Source of the DNA: Chloroflexota bacterium
GTDB taxonomy: Bacteria; Chloroflexota; Chloroflexia; Thermomicrobiales; UBA6265
NCBI GenBank assembly: GCA_023415845.1
Contig: JAEZJB010000282.1
Location: 1 to 13,994, forward strand
DNA length: 13,994 nucleotides
Reading direction: 5' to 3'
The notes below the pieces were generated by a model. The model was given only the letters and a program-made list of their open reading frames with translations, was not told where the DNA came from and ran no database searches. The translations under genes were made by a program, and so were the position numbers. Of the stretch, positions 1 to 6,791 are shown piece by piece (the first letter of the stretch is position 1; every line of letters starts with the position of its first letter).

Positions 1-1108
1 CGCGGAGAACGAGGACCGCCTGGCCCGCTTCAAGATCACGCGGACCGATCTCGACCCGGATCGGAACGCCCCGCAGTTCCCAGTGATTGAACTTGAAGCC
101 AGGCGAGCGGTCGTCACGGTCATCAAGCCGGATGCGGACGACACCGGTGAGGTCATCGCAAATCCGTTGCGCCGCCGCGAGCACCTCCGTGGTATTGCCC
201 TTGCGGCCGAGGATTGGCACGACGATTGCCTGGATCGGCGCGACCCGTGGCGGCAGCTTCAGGCCGCGCTCGTCGCCATGCACCATCACCACCGCACCGA
301 TCGTGCGGTGGCTCAAGCCGAATGAGGTGCCATGGGCGAACTGGCGCTGCCCCTCCCGATCGAGGAACTCGATGCCGTAGGCCCTGCTGAAATGATCGGC
401 CAGGTTGTGCGAGGTGCAGGACTGAAGCGCCCAGTTCTTGCCGCCCATCATCGCCTCGAAGGTGTAGGTGCGATAGGCTCCGGCGAACTTCTCCGCTTCC
501 GATTTGACGCCAGCCACCCCCGGGATCGCCAGTTCGTTTTCGATGAAGTCCTGGTAGACATCCAGCATCTGGCGGGCACGGGCGTCGGCCTCGGTGGCGG
601 TCGCGTGGATGGTGTGGCCTTCCTGCCAGAGAAACTCGCTGGTCCGGAGGAAGGCGCGGGGACGATCCTCCCAACGCACGACCGAGGCCCATTGGTTGAG
701 CACGATCGGCAGGTCGCGCCAGCTCTGCACCCACGTGCCAAACATGTGGCAGATCATCGCTTCCGAGGATGGCCGGATCGCGAGTGGCTCTTCCAGGTCC
801 TTGTCGCCGCCTTTGGTGACCCAGGCAACCTCCGGGGTGAACCCTTCGACGTGCTCGGCTTCACGTTCCAGTAACGATTTGGGGATCAGGAGCGGGAAGT
901 AGGCGTTCTCTACCCCGGTGCGTTTGAACCGGGCGTCGAGCGACTGCTGAATCAGTTCCCAGATCCGGTAGCCGTACGGGCGGACGACTTTCATGCCACG
1001 TACGGGAGCATCGTCGGCGAGTTCGGCCTGCTGCACGACATCGACGTACCACTGGTCGAAGTTTTCGTTCGGATCGATCAGGTGTTCCACAAATGCCTGG
1101 TGGGCCAT
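1..1108 (-). CDS. proS: Prolyl-tRNA synthetase, archaeal/eukaryotic type (C-terminus missing)
   Basis: This class II aminoacyl-tRNA synthetase charges tRNA-Pro with proline in the cytoplasm. The frame gives 369 codons from ATG at 1108 and runs off the left edge, so roughly the last quarter (end of the anticodon-binding domain and the C-terminal zinc-type domain usual in this subtype) is not seen. Visible landmarks are WYVDVVQQAELAD near residue 20, the motif 1 region NAYFPLLIP (68-76), motif 2 with VVRWE and FLRTSEFLWQEGHT (143-166), and the motif 3 region from HGTSFGLSHR to GDERGLKLPP (259-287). The anticodon-binding domain starts near 290. The layout follows the Thermus-like ProRS rather than the E. 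coli type, which carries an editing insertion. An in-frame ATG four codons upstream (1120) is an alternative start; a GGAA lies 6 bases before the chosen ATG. It is the first gene of its unit on this strand. Confidence 0.95.
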   Translation of the reverse strand, partial: MAHQAFVEHLIDPNENFDQWYVDVVQQAELADDAPVRGMKVVRPYGYRIWELIQQSLDARFKRTGVENAYFPLLIPKSLLEREAEHVEGFTPEVAWVTKGGDKDLEEPLAIRPSSEAMICHMFGTWVQSWRDLPIVLNQWASVVRWEDRPRAFLRTSEFLWQEGHTIHATATEADARARQMLDVYQDFIENELAIPGVAGVKSEAEKFAGAYRTYTFEAMMGGKNWALQSCTSHNLADHFSRAYGIEFLDREGQRQFAHGTSFGLSHRTIGAVVMVHGDERGLKLPPRVAPIQAIVVPILGRKGNTTEVLAAAQRICDDLTGVVRIRLDDRDDRSPGFKFNHWELRGVPIRVEIGPRDLEAGQAVLVLR

Positions 1109-1113
1109 GGGGC

Positions 1114-1133
1114 GTTCCATTCCATTCCATTCA
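1114..1133. repeat. Short tandem repeat (ATTCC, three copies) upstream of proS
   Basis: Three tandem copies of a pentamer, reading ATTCC on the plus strand and GGAAT on the proS strand, lie just before the proS start. On the proS strand they offer several weak purine-rich ribosome-binding registers and an extra in-frame ATG, so copy-number change could affect initiation. This could also be chance. Confidence 0.5.
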
Positions 1134-1209
1134 CGATGCGGCGGCAAGCTACGGTGAGCGGGCAGCAATCGCATCCGGGGACATGCCGATGATTGGCTTG
1201 GGGGCAGGA

Positions 1210-1419
1210 TCAGGACACCCTTGCGGGATGGGGGATAACGATGGCGTGGGGCAGGTGGCACAGCGTGACATTGGCGGGGACGCGCCAGTGGTCGATGTTC
1301 TGGGTTGGATCGAGCCAGTGCGGCCCGAGGTTCGACGTTGCCATCGCAGGTACCGTGCCTTCCGCGAGTGCGCCGGGTGGCGCAGTGCCGAAACTAGGGT
1401 ACTGGATTGGATCATCCAT
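1210..1419 (-). CDS. Possible small protein (69 aa), unrecognised
   Basis: This 69-codon frame starts at ATG 1419 and ends 90-100 bases before proS on the same strand. I do not recognise it. The translation begins MDDPIQYPSFG and is rich in Pro, His and Ala, with no signal peptide or membrane segment. About three quarters of third positions are G or C, as in the real genes around it, and the residue mix (several Trp and His, few Arg/Ser runs) looks more protein-like than the competing frames. Against it, there is no clear Shine-Dalgarno before the ATG, no known domain, and it may simply be open by chance in GC-rich DNA. If real, it would be divergent from the forward promoter at 1465-1493 and could be co-transcribed with proS. 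Confidence 0.3.
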   Translation of the reverse strand: MDDPIQYPSFGTAPPGALAEGTVPAMATSNLGPHWLDPTQNIDHWRVPANVTLCHLPHAIVIPHPARVS

Positions 1420-1464
1420 GGTCGGGAGAGCGGGGTTTGGTAGCTCGGAGAAGGTGGGGCCGGT

Positions 1465-1493
1465 TTGACACGCCGTCAGGGCTGGCCTAGGTT
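1465..1493 (+). promoter_or_regulatory. Sigma-70-type promoter for the SH3b/lysozyme-like gene
   Basis: TTGACA at 1465-1470 is followed by a 17-base spacer and TAGGTT at 1488-1493. This is a perfect -35 with a four-of-six -10 at optimal spacing. The start of transcription would be near 1500, giving a leader of about 345 bases before the GTG at 1846. No other gene lies in that direction before 1846. Confidence 0.55.
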
Positions 1494-1845
1494 GGGGGCC
1501 AACGAGGTCGCAGGCCAGATCATCCGTGGCTGGAGGATGGGCTTCCGCGTCTCGCTCACGTCAATGTCGCGCGCTCGCAGGAATCGGGCAGGAGTGCCGT
1601 GGCACCGCCCGCGCGAGATGCGTCGAGGTCCGGAGATCGCTTGAGGGACGGTGCTCCGGAGAGATGACGAACCACAGGTCACGCACACCATCCGGAAATT
1701 GGGTTGGGCACTGCGGATGGGTCCGCATCCCGTTGCTGGTTTCGCGTCGGTATTGTTTCTGCACCTGAGCCTGGCAACGCCATTCAGGGCCGACACGCGT
1801 TCCGCCAACCAGCCCCGATATCCCGATGGCAGGAGACAATCCATC
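1494..1845 (+). other. Long leader with hairpin potential before the SH3b/lysozyme-like gene
   Basis: About 350 bases with no convincing gene. It contains short inverted repeats: GTGCC-GT-GGCAC at 1594-1605, two copies of a TCCGGAG-type element at about 1629-1661, and TGCGGA-TGGG-TCCGCA at about 1712-1727, which competes with a second pairing GGATG/CATCC through the same bases. A GTG at 1599 preceded by AGGAG opens a 22-codon frame, but nothing supports its translation. The main frame is open back to 1651, yet that extension has no ribosome-binding site and puts about 65 extra residues ahead of the signal sequence. I did not recognise a known riboswitch class. Confidence 0.35.
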
Positions 1846-3111
1846 GTGAACAATCTGTCCTCCGGAGCGAAGGCTCCCGGATCATTTGTGTTTTCTTCGC
1901 TGTCACCAGGTCGCCACGTCCGCACGCTTATGACGGTCGCCACCGTCGCCATGTTGCTTCTTGGTGGACTTGCCGTCACGCCGTCCGTGGCGCGAGCCGA
2001 TGCCGAAGCCGGCTTTCAATCCCAAACGACCGACAACCTGAAACTGAGGGCCGCACCAGCGCTGAATGCCGAGATTCTTACCGTGATTCCGGTGGGTGGA
2101 AGCGTGACCGTCGCCGGTGGCGCCGAGAACGGCTTCTACGCCGTCACGTGGCAGGGGCAGTCAGGCTACGCCTACGGTGCCTACCTGACCGGGGTGGAGG
2201 CCACGGAAGGACCGGTAACCACTGGCGGCGAGCAGGGCGAGGTCTATGTGGCCGATGGGCCGGTCAACTTCCGGTCCGGCCCCAGCACTGACGACCCCGT
2301 GATCTCCGTGATTCCGGACGGAGCGCTGGTTGCCCTGAATGGGGACAGCGCCAACGGGTTTGTCGGCATCATTTACACCGACCGCAGTGGCTGGGCCCAC
2401 GCCGCCTCGATCTTTGGCACTGGCGAGGGGGATGAGGAGCCGGTCGATCAGGAAGGACCCGATTCCGAACTGCCGCCAGCGGAGGAACCAGCCGCGGGCG
2501 TGCCGGTCGGTGAGGCGGCGACCGGTGTCGCCACCGTGGTCGATGGTCGCCTGAACCTGCGCACCGGTCCCGGCACCACCTATGACGTGGTGACCGTGAT
2601 GCCGGATGGCGCATCGGTGGAGTTGCGGGGTGAACTTCAGAACGGGTTCCAGCCGCTGGCCTTTGACGGCGTCACCGGTTGGGCGTCGAGTGAGTGGTTG
2701 CAGGTTGGTGACGCACCAACCGAACCCGAGCCAACGGAACCGCCAGTCACTGAAGAGCCGACCACCGAGCCGGAGCCAACCGAGCCACCTGTGACCGAGG
2801 AGCCAACCACCCCTCCGGTTGATGGTTCCGATGGCTACACCGAGGACGAGATCATCCAGATTATCTACGCGGCGGCCGACGAGTATGGCCAGTCTCGCGA
2901 GGACATGTTGCGCGTGGCGCGCTGTGAGTCGGTGCTGGACCCGAGTGCGGTGAACGCCAGTAGCAATGCCAGCGGACTCTTCCAGTTCCTGCCGAGCACC
3001 TGGGAGACCACTCCCTATGCCGACCAGGACATCTTCGATCCCGAGGCCAATGCCGAAGCGGCCGCCTGGATGTGGGCCAACGGACGCCGCAACGAATGGG
3101 TCTGTCAGTAG
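1846..3111 (+). CDS. Secreted protein with three SH3b domains and a lysozyme/transglycosylase-like domain
   Basis: This is probably a cell-wall-active enzyme acting outside the membrane. The start is GTG 1846, chosen because AGGAG at 1831 sits 10 bases upstream; the product is 421 aa. After a polar stretch comes a hydrophobic signal segment (about residues 26-50) ending in VARADA. Three bacterial SH3 repeats follow at about 62-115, 133-193 and 227-289, each with an LxLRxxP or NxRxGP core, likely binding peptidoglycan or glycans. Residues 290-325 are an acidic Thr/Glu/Pro linker built on two copies of a 15-residue unit. The C-terminal 90 residues have a goose-lysozyme/SLT-like pattern: ARCES with probable catalytic Glu361, ASGLFQFLPSTW, and a WVCQ end that may form a disulfide with Cys360. 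The gene is monocistronic, between its own promoter and a strong terminator. The domain class is well supported; lytic transglycosylase versus muramidase activity cannot be decided. Confidence 0.88.
   Translation: MNNLSSGAKAPGSFVFSSLSPGRHVRTLMTVATVAMLLLGGLAVTPSVARADAEAGFQSQTTDNLKLRAAPALNAEILTVIPVGGSVTVAGGAENGFYAVTWQGQSGYAYGAYLTGVEATEGPVTTGGEQGEVYVADGPVNFRSGPSTDDPVISVIPDGALVALNGDSANGFVGIIYTDRSGWAHAASIFGTGEGDEEPVDQEGPDSELPPAEEPAAGVPVGEAATGVATVVDGRLNLRTGPGTTYDVVTVMPDGASVELRGELQNGFQPLAFDGVTGWASSEWLQVGDAPTEPEPTEPPVTEEPTTEPEPTEPPVTEEPTTPPVDGSDGYTEDEIIQIIYAAADEYGQSREDMLRVARCESVLDPSAVNASSNASGLFQFLPSTWETTPYADQDIFDPEANAEAAAWMWANGRRNEWVCQ
2719..2808 (+). repeat. Duplicated 45-base unit encoding the Thr/Glu/Pro linker
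   Basis: Two adjacent 45-base units (2719-2763 and 2764-2808) encode the identical 15-residue sequence TEPEPTEPPVTEEPT. The DNA copies differ at several third codon positions, so the duplication is not recent and the protein sequence has been kept. It forms a likely extended spacer between the SH3b domains and the catalytic domain. Confidence 0.75.
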
Positions 3112-3143
3112 CAGACGGGATTTTCGCCAGCGTTTGAAACACG

Positions 3144-3181
3144 AACAGACCGAGGGAGTCTCCTGGCTCCCTCGGTCTGTT
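3144..3181. terminator. Perfect 15-bp hairpin terminator after the SH3b/lysozyme-like gene
   Basis: The bases 3144-3158 pair perfectly with 3167-3181 around an 8-base loop, 32 bases after the stop codon. The 3' arm runs into TTT (3180-3182), short for a classical U-tract, but the stem is long and GC-rich. It separates this gene from the transporter operon promoter. Confidence 0.8.
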
Positions 3182-3212
3182 TCGTGCCTGCACATGAAGT
3201 CATCTCGTAGGT

Positions 3213-3238
3213 GGAGGGTGGTTCGATAGGAACCCTCC
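3213..3238. promoter_or_regulatory. Inverted repeat next to the transporter promoter, candidate operator
   Basis: Two overlapping inverted repeats lie 8 bases upstream of the -35 element: an outer pair GGAGGGT (3213-3219) with ACCCTCC (3232-3238), and an inner pair GGTTC (3220-3224) with GAACC (3230-3234). The position suits an activator or repressor site for the carbohydrate transporter operon. No regulator gene is seen in the window, so the partner is unknown. It could also be a second transcriptional stop, but no T-run follows. Confidence 0.45.
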
Positions 3239-3246
3239 AGAGCCTC

Positions 3247-3274
3247 TTGACACCGGAAAACGCCACCATAGAAT
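3247..3274 (+). promoter_or_regulatory. Near-consensus sigma-70 promoter of the ABC transporter/sugar operon
   Basis: TTGACA at 3247-3252, a 16-base spacer and TAGAAT at 3269-3274 match the housekeeping consensus at all six -35 and five of six -10 positions. Transcription would begin near 3281 and run through an approximately 265-base leader to the binding-protein gene at 3547. Confidence 0.65.
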
Positions 3275-3280
3275 GGCCGC

Positions 3281-3546
3281 AGCTTTGCACAACCCAGTCA
3301 CGTGAGCCGGGGCAGCGCCGCCCATGGCTACCGGTCAGAGACAACGCCTGATCCCGGATCACGGGAGATTCGACCGATTGCCAGTGGATCATCGGTTTCG
3401 TTGCCGACAACATGCCGAGCGGCCAGAACCGGCATCCTCGAGATGGAAGGGAGCACGTTCACGCAGGTGCAGTGGGTCATTCGGTCGTCACCGTCGGCCC
3501 CATAAACAGGTGGGGCAGGACCTGGAGTTTCAGGAGGAGACTTTCC
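3281..3546 (+). other. Leader region of the transporter operon, no recognised gene
   Basis: About 265 bases between the predicted transcription start and the solute-binding protein ATG. A 67-codon frame (3302-3505) is open but has no ribosome-binding site or recognisable product. I see no strong hairpin with a U-tract and no known riboswitch signature. The last bases carry a strong Shine-Dalgarno (AGGAGG, 3532-3537) for the next gene. Confidence 0.35.
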
Positions 3547-4878
3547 ATGAATCCGATCCGAAGTACTCGACGTGACATCATGCGGGCCGCCGGTGCCGGC
3601 GCCGCGTTGTCCCTCGCCGGCATCACCGGAGCCGCCGCCGCTCCCGGCGGGTTGACGCCGCTCTTTACCCGCGGACAGGACGACGGTGCCGAACTCACCT
3701 GGGCGATCAACGCGCAGTCGGGTACCGAAATCGACCTGGTGCAGTCGGTGGTCGATGCCTTCGTTGCCGAGAATCCGGGATTCAAGGTGACAGTGCTTAA
3801 CTATGACCCGATTACCTACGACCAGAAGTTGCTCACCGACATTTCGGCCGGGACCATGCCCGATCTCTTCGTCAGCGCCGATGTGTTCACCAAGCCATTC
3901 TTCGATTCCGGACTGACAGCTGACCTGATCCCGCTGGCGGCCGAGACGGGGTTCGACCTGGAAACCTTCGACGAGAAGTTCCTGGCCCTTGGTGAATACG
4001 ACGGCAAGCTGGGGTTCCTGCCCCGCGCCGCCGACGTCGTGGTGCTCTACTTCAACAAGGAAATGTTCGACGCAGCCGGGGTCGAGTACCCGACCGACGA
4101 GTGGACCTGGACCGACCTGCTGGCGGCGGCCGAAAAGCTGACCATCAAGAACGCCGATGGGGCGACCACCCAGTACGGGCTCGACGCCGCCTACTCCTGG
4201 TGGGCGATCTGGGTGCCCCTGGTGGTGGCCGAGGGTGGCAGGATCCTCTCCGACGACAACACCGAGGCGGTGTTCAACTCCGAAGAGGGCATGCGGGCCT
4301 GGGGCTACCTGTTCGAAGGGCTGACCAACGGCTGGTTCATGCCGCCGTCGGCACAGGAGGAAATGGGTGGAGCTGGCGTCGGCTTCAGTTCGGGCAACGC
4401 CGCCATGACCATGACCGTGCGGGCCGTGGTGCCAACCCTGCGCAGCCAGCTCGAAGCCGACTGGGATGTGCAACTGGTGCCGAAGGGAACGGTCGCTCGT
4501 TCGACCGGGATGGGGGCGATGGGGTATGCCATCTCGTCGCAGTCCAAGGATCCATCTGCCGCCTGGAAGCTGATGGAATACACCTACACCGACGGCATGA
4601 AGTTCTTCATGGAGTCGTATCTGGTCGTGCCGCCGATCACCACCTTCTACGACGATCCGGCCTGGCGCGACCTCCCCGGTCCTCCGTACAACAACGAGAT
4701 CTTCGTGACCGCCACCGAAGACGCCATGCTGCCGCCACCACTGCCGTTCTACAGCACCGGAAACTTCCGCAAGGCGATGGAAGACGGCATCGATGCGGTG
4801 CTGTTGGGCCAGATGTCGCCTGAGGACGCGGTGAACAACATGGCCATGGAGGGAACTCGCGCCCTGCAGATGGGGTAG
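3547..4878 (+). CDS. ABC transporter extracellular solute-binding protein, family 1 (carbohydrate type)
   Basis: This captures the substrate outside the cell and delivers it to the membrane permeases encoded next. ATG 3547 is fixed by AGGAGG nine bases upstream; the product is 443 aa, normal for MalE/UgpB-like proteins. The N-terminus has a twin-arginine leader (STRRDIM at residues 6-12) followed by an Ala/Gly-rich hydrophobic segment ending around GAAAAPGG, so Tat export of a folded protein is predicted. There is no lipobox cysteine, unusual for a Gram-positive-like binding protein. Typical family features include a bilobal fold starting ITWAI-like (ELTWAINAQSG), DLFVSADVF, FLPRAADVVVLYFNKEMFDAAG near 157-178, and YAISSQSKDPSAAWKLMEY near 326. 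It is first in the operon and expression may be set apart from the permeases by the hairpin at 4888-4917. The ligand cannot be read from the sequence. Confidence 0.92.
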   Translation: MNPIRSTRRDIMRAAGAGAALSLAGITGAAAAPGGLTPLFTRGQDDGAELTWAINAQSGTEIDLVQSVVDAFVAENPGFKVTVLNYDPITYDQKLLTDISAGTMPDLFVSADVFTKPFFDSGLTADLIPLAAETGFDLETFDEKFLALGEYDGKLGFLPRAADVVVLYFNKEMFDAAGVEYPTDEWTWTDLLAAAEKLTIKNADGATTQYGLDAAYSWWAIWVPLVVAEGGRILSDDNTEAVFNSEEGMRAWGYLFEGLTNGWFMPPSAQEEMGGAGVGFSSGNAAMTMTVRAVVPTLRSQLEADWDVQLVPKGTVARSTGMGAMGYAISSQSKDPSAAWKLMEYTYTDGMKFFMESYLVVPPITTFYDDPAWRDLPGPPYNNEIFVTATEDAMLPPPLPFYSTGNFRKAMEDGIDAVLLGQMSPEDAVNNMAMEGTRALQMG

Positions 4879-4887
4879 GTGATCCGG

Positions 4888-4917
4888 AATCCGGAGCGTG
4901 ACACCACGCTCCGGATT
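4888..4917 (+). terminator. Intercistronic 13-bp hairpin between binding-protein and permease genes
   Basis: A perfect 13-bp stem (4888-4900 with 4905-4917) closes a four-base ACAC loop nine bases after the binding-protein stop codon, followed by TCGTT. It resembles the partial terminators or 3' RNA-stabilising hairpins that let binding proteins be made in excess over permeases in ABC operons. It also argues against the GTG at 4879 as permease start. No separate promoter is evident before the permease. Confidence 0.65.
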
Positions 4918-4962
4918 TCGTTACAGATTCGTCACGCAATCAGTAGGGAAGTTGGCCAGCGC

Positions 4963-5904
4963 ATGCAAGGTTCGCTCACCGGTGGCACGCCGGGGTACGG
5001 AATGACTGGCGCGTTACCTCGGCAGCGGATGAAGAAGGACTGGAAGGCGGCACTCTGGGCCCTCCTGTTCCTGGGACCGAACCTCATCCTGTTCCTGGTC
5101 TTCACCGCCTATCCGGTAGCGTATGGCCTGTATCTGAGTTTCTTTGATTACAACATCCTCACCCCAGCCGAATATGTCGGGCTCCAGAACTATGTGGACT
5201 TTTTCCAGGACCCACTGACCGGCAAGATCATTCGAAACACCATCTATTTCACGGTGGGGGCGGCGATTCCCTCGGTACTCCTGCCTCTGATCATCGCCGT
5301 GCTCTTGCAGAATTCCCGCCTGACCACCCTGTGGCGGGGGCTGTATTTCCTGCCCCTGGTGACCTCGGGGGTTGCTGCCGCGGCAGTCTGGAAGTGGCTG
5401 TATGCGAAGGATTTCGGGCTGATCAACTATGGCATGCGGCGGATTGGGCTGGAACCAATCGACTGGTTGTTCAACCTCAACTGGGTGATGCCAGCCCTGA
5501 TCGTGATGATGATCTGGTTCATGCTGCCATTCAACATCATCCTCTTCACCGCCGGCCTGCAGGAAATTCCCCGCGACTATTACGAGGCGGCGCAGATCGA
5601 TGGGGCTTCCCACTTCCGGCAGTTCCTTGACATCACGGTTCCGCTCATCACGCCCACTACCTTCTTCGTCATGATCATGACCATGCTTGGCGTGATGTTC
5701 GGGGGCTTCGACACGATTAACGTAATGACCCAGGGTGGCCCGCTCAACGCCACGAACATCCTGATCTATGACATCTACCAGAATGCGTTCCAGTACTTCC
5801 GGATGGGATATGCCTCGGCCCAGGCTTACCTGCTGTTCCTGGTGGTGTTTCTCTTCACGGTGTTGAACTGGCTTCTGCAGAAACGATGGGTGCACTACGC
5901 ATGA
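4963..5904 (+). CDS. Sugar ABC transporter permease, MalF/UgpA-like
   Basis: This integral membrane protein forms half of the sugar-translocation channel. From ATG 4963 it is 313 aa with six probable membrane segments at about 31-53, 97-117, 127-147, 174-197, 233-251 and 288-305. The permease EAA motif (EAAQIDGASHFRQF, 208-221) on the cytoplasmic loop would dock to the ATPase, and LGPNLILFLVFTAYPVAYGL is the characteristic first segment of the family. The frame is open back to GTG 4879, but that start lies inside a hairpin with no ribosome-binding site; ATG 5002 is another possible start, giving 300 aa. The gene overlaps the next one by four bases (ATGA), pointing to translational coupling. 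No ATP-binding subunit is encoded in this window. Confidence 0.93.
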   Translation: MQGSLTGGTPGYGMTGALPRQRMKKDWKAALWALLFLGPNLILFLVFTAYPVAYGLYLSFFDYNILTPAEYVGLQNYVDFFQDPLTGKIIRNTIYFTVGAAIPSVLLPLIIAVLLQNSRLTTLWRGLYFLPLVTSGVAAAAVWKWLYAKDFGLINYGMRRIGLEPIDWLFNLNWVMPALIVMMIWFMLPFNIILFTAGLQEIPRDYYEAAQIDGASHFRQFLDITVPLITPTTFFVMIMTMLGVMFGGFDTINVMTQGGPLNATNILIYDIYQNAFQYFRMGYASAQAYLLFLVVFLFTVLNWLLQKRWVHYA

Positions 5905-6785
5905 GTGACATGGTGATCGATACACCCATCACATCGGACAGTTCACGGCTCGTGCGCGAGCGTCGCAAACGGATGATCGTCGTTGGCATTGTCACGGTCG
6001 TCCTTGGAATCGGGGCTCTGATCAACATCGTCCCGTTTCTGTGGATGCTCTCCACCTCCCTCAAGACCAACTCCCAGGCATTCAGTTATCCACCGACCTG
6101 GATTCCCGATCCGTTCGTTTGGGAAAACTACGTCGACGCCTTCAACCGGGTCAACGGACGGGTGTTCTTCAACAGCGCCTTCTTTTCCATCTCCGTCGTG
6201 CTCCTGCAGGGCTCTTTCGCCCTGATGGGTGGGTTCGCCTTTGCCCGCATCAACTTTCCCTATCGCAACACCATCTTCCTTATCTATCTCGGCACGATGA
6301 TGATTCCCCCGCAGGTCACCCTGATCCCCACCTACATCGTGGTGGTGAATCTGGGGTGGGTCAGTACCTACCAGGGCATGATCCTGCCGGTGGTGGCGAG
6401 TGGAGCCTTCGGCACCTTCCTGTTCCGCCAGTTCTTCCTGCGCCTCCCGAATGAGATGTACGAGGCGGCCCGGCTCGACGGGGCGAATTACTGGCAGCAG
6501 TTCTGGACCTTCACCCTTCCGCTGGCGCGGCCCGTGATTCTCGCCTACAGCATCATCACCTTCCTCACTGCCTGGAAGATGTATCTCTGGCCGCTGATCG
6601 TCGTGCGTTCGCCCGATCTCAAGGTGGTGCCAATGGTGATTGCCGAATTAAGTGGCAATGCCAGCCAGGATCGTGGAGTGATGATGGCGGCGGTTGCCCT
6701 CTCGATTTTGCCGATCCTGATTCTCTATATCCTGGCTCAGCGATGGTTTGTGGAAGGCATCGCGATGTCCGGACAGAAGGGCTGA
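5901..6785 (+). CDS. Sugar ABC transporter permease, MalG/UgpE-like
   Basis: This is the second half of the membrane channel. The start is ATG 5901, which overlaps the stop of the preceding permease (ATGA); an in-frame ATG at 5886 is less likely. The 294-aa product has the family pattern: first membrane segment at about 25-50 ending in VPFLWMLSTSLK, periplasmic segment with the FxWENYxDAF motif (72-81), MMIPPQVTLIPTYIVVVNLGW (133-153), and the EAA motif EAARLDGANYWQQF at 188-201. It lacks a good Shine-Dalgarno of its own, consistent with coupling. It should pair with the 4963-5904 product and a multi-sugar ATPase encoded elsewhere. Confidence 0.93.
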   Translation: MSDMVIDTPITSDSSRLVRERRKRMIVVGIVTVVLGIGALINIVPFLWMLSTSLKTNSQAFSYPPTWIPDPFVWENYVDAFNRVNGRVFFNSAFFSISVVLLQGSFALMGGFAFARINFPYRNTIFLIYLGTMMIPPQVTLIPTYIVVVNLGWVSTYQGMILPVVASGAFGTFLFRQFFLRLPNEMYEAARLDGANYWQQFWTFTLPLARPVILAYSIITFLTAWKMYLWPLIVVRSPDLKVVPMVIAELSGNASQDRGVMMAAVALSILPILILYILAQRWFVEGIAMSGQKG

Positions 6786-6791
6786 GTTCTC

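Noticed and set aside
1120..1420. T-box leader for proS (GGTACC element seen on the minus strand near 1350)
   Set aside because: The required UGGN bulge sequence is not present (CGGT is seen instead), and there is no clear Pro specifier loop or terminator/antiterminator pair.
1494..1845. c-di-AMP (ydaO-type) riboswitch before the cell-wall hydrolase
   Set aside because: The gene type fits, but the conserved GGGGAACC, GGGTGAAT and GAACCCGTCAGC-like blocks are not found.
2161..3195. Long open frame on the minus strand (344 codons) under the SH3b/lysozyme-like gene
   Set aside because: It is the antisense shadow of a well-supported coding region; its translation has no domain and unnatural His/Arg/Gly-rich content.
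3328..4473. Long minus-strand frame (381 codons) under the solute-binding protein
   Set aside because: Antisense to a clear binding protein with a strong ribosome-binding site; the product is His/Gly/Val-rich with no recognisable family.
4879..4962. GTG 4879 as start of the first permease
   Set aside because: It directly abuts the previous stop, lacks a ribosome-binding site and would put a 13-bp hairpin inside the coding start; the extra residues are not permease-like.
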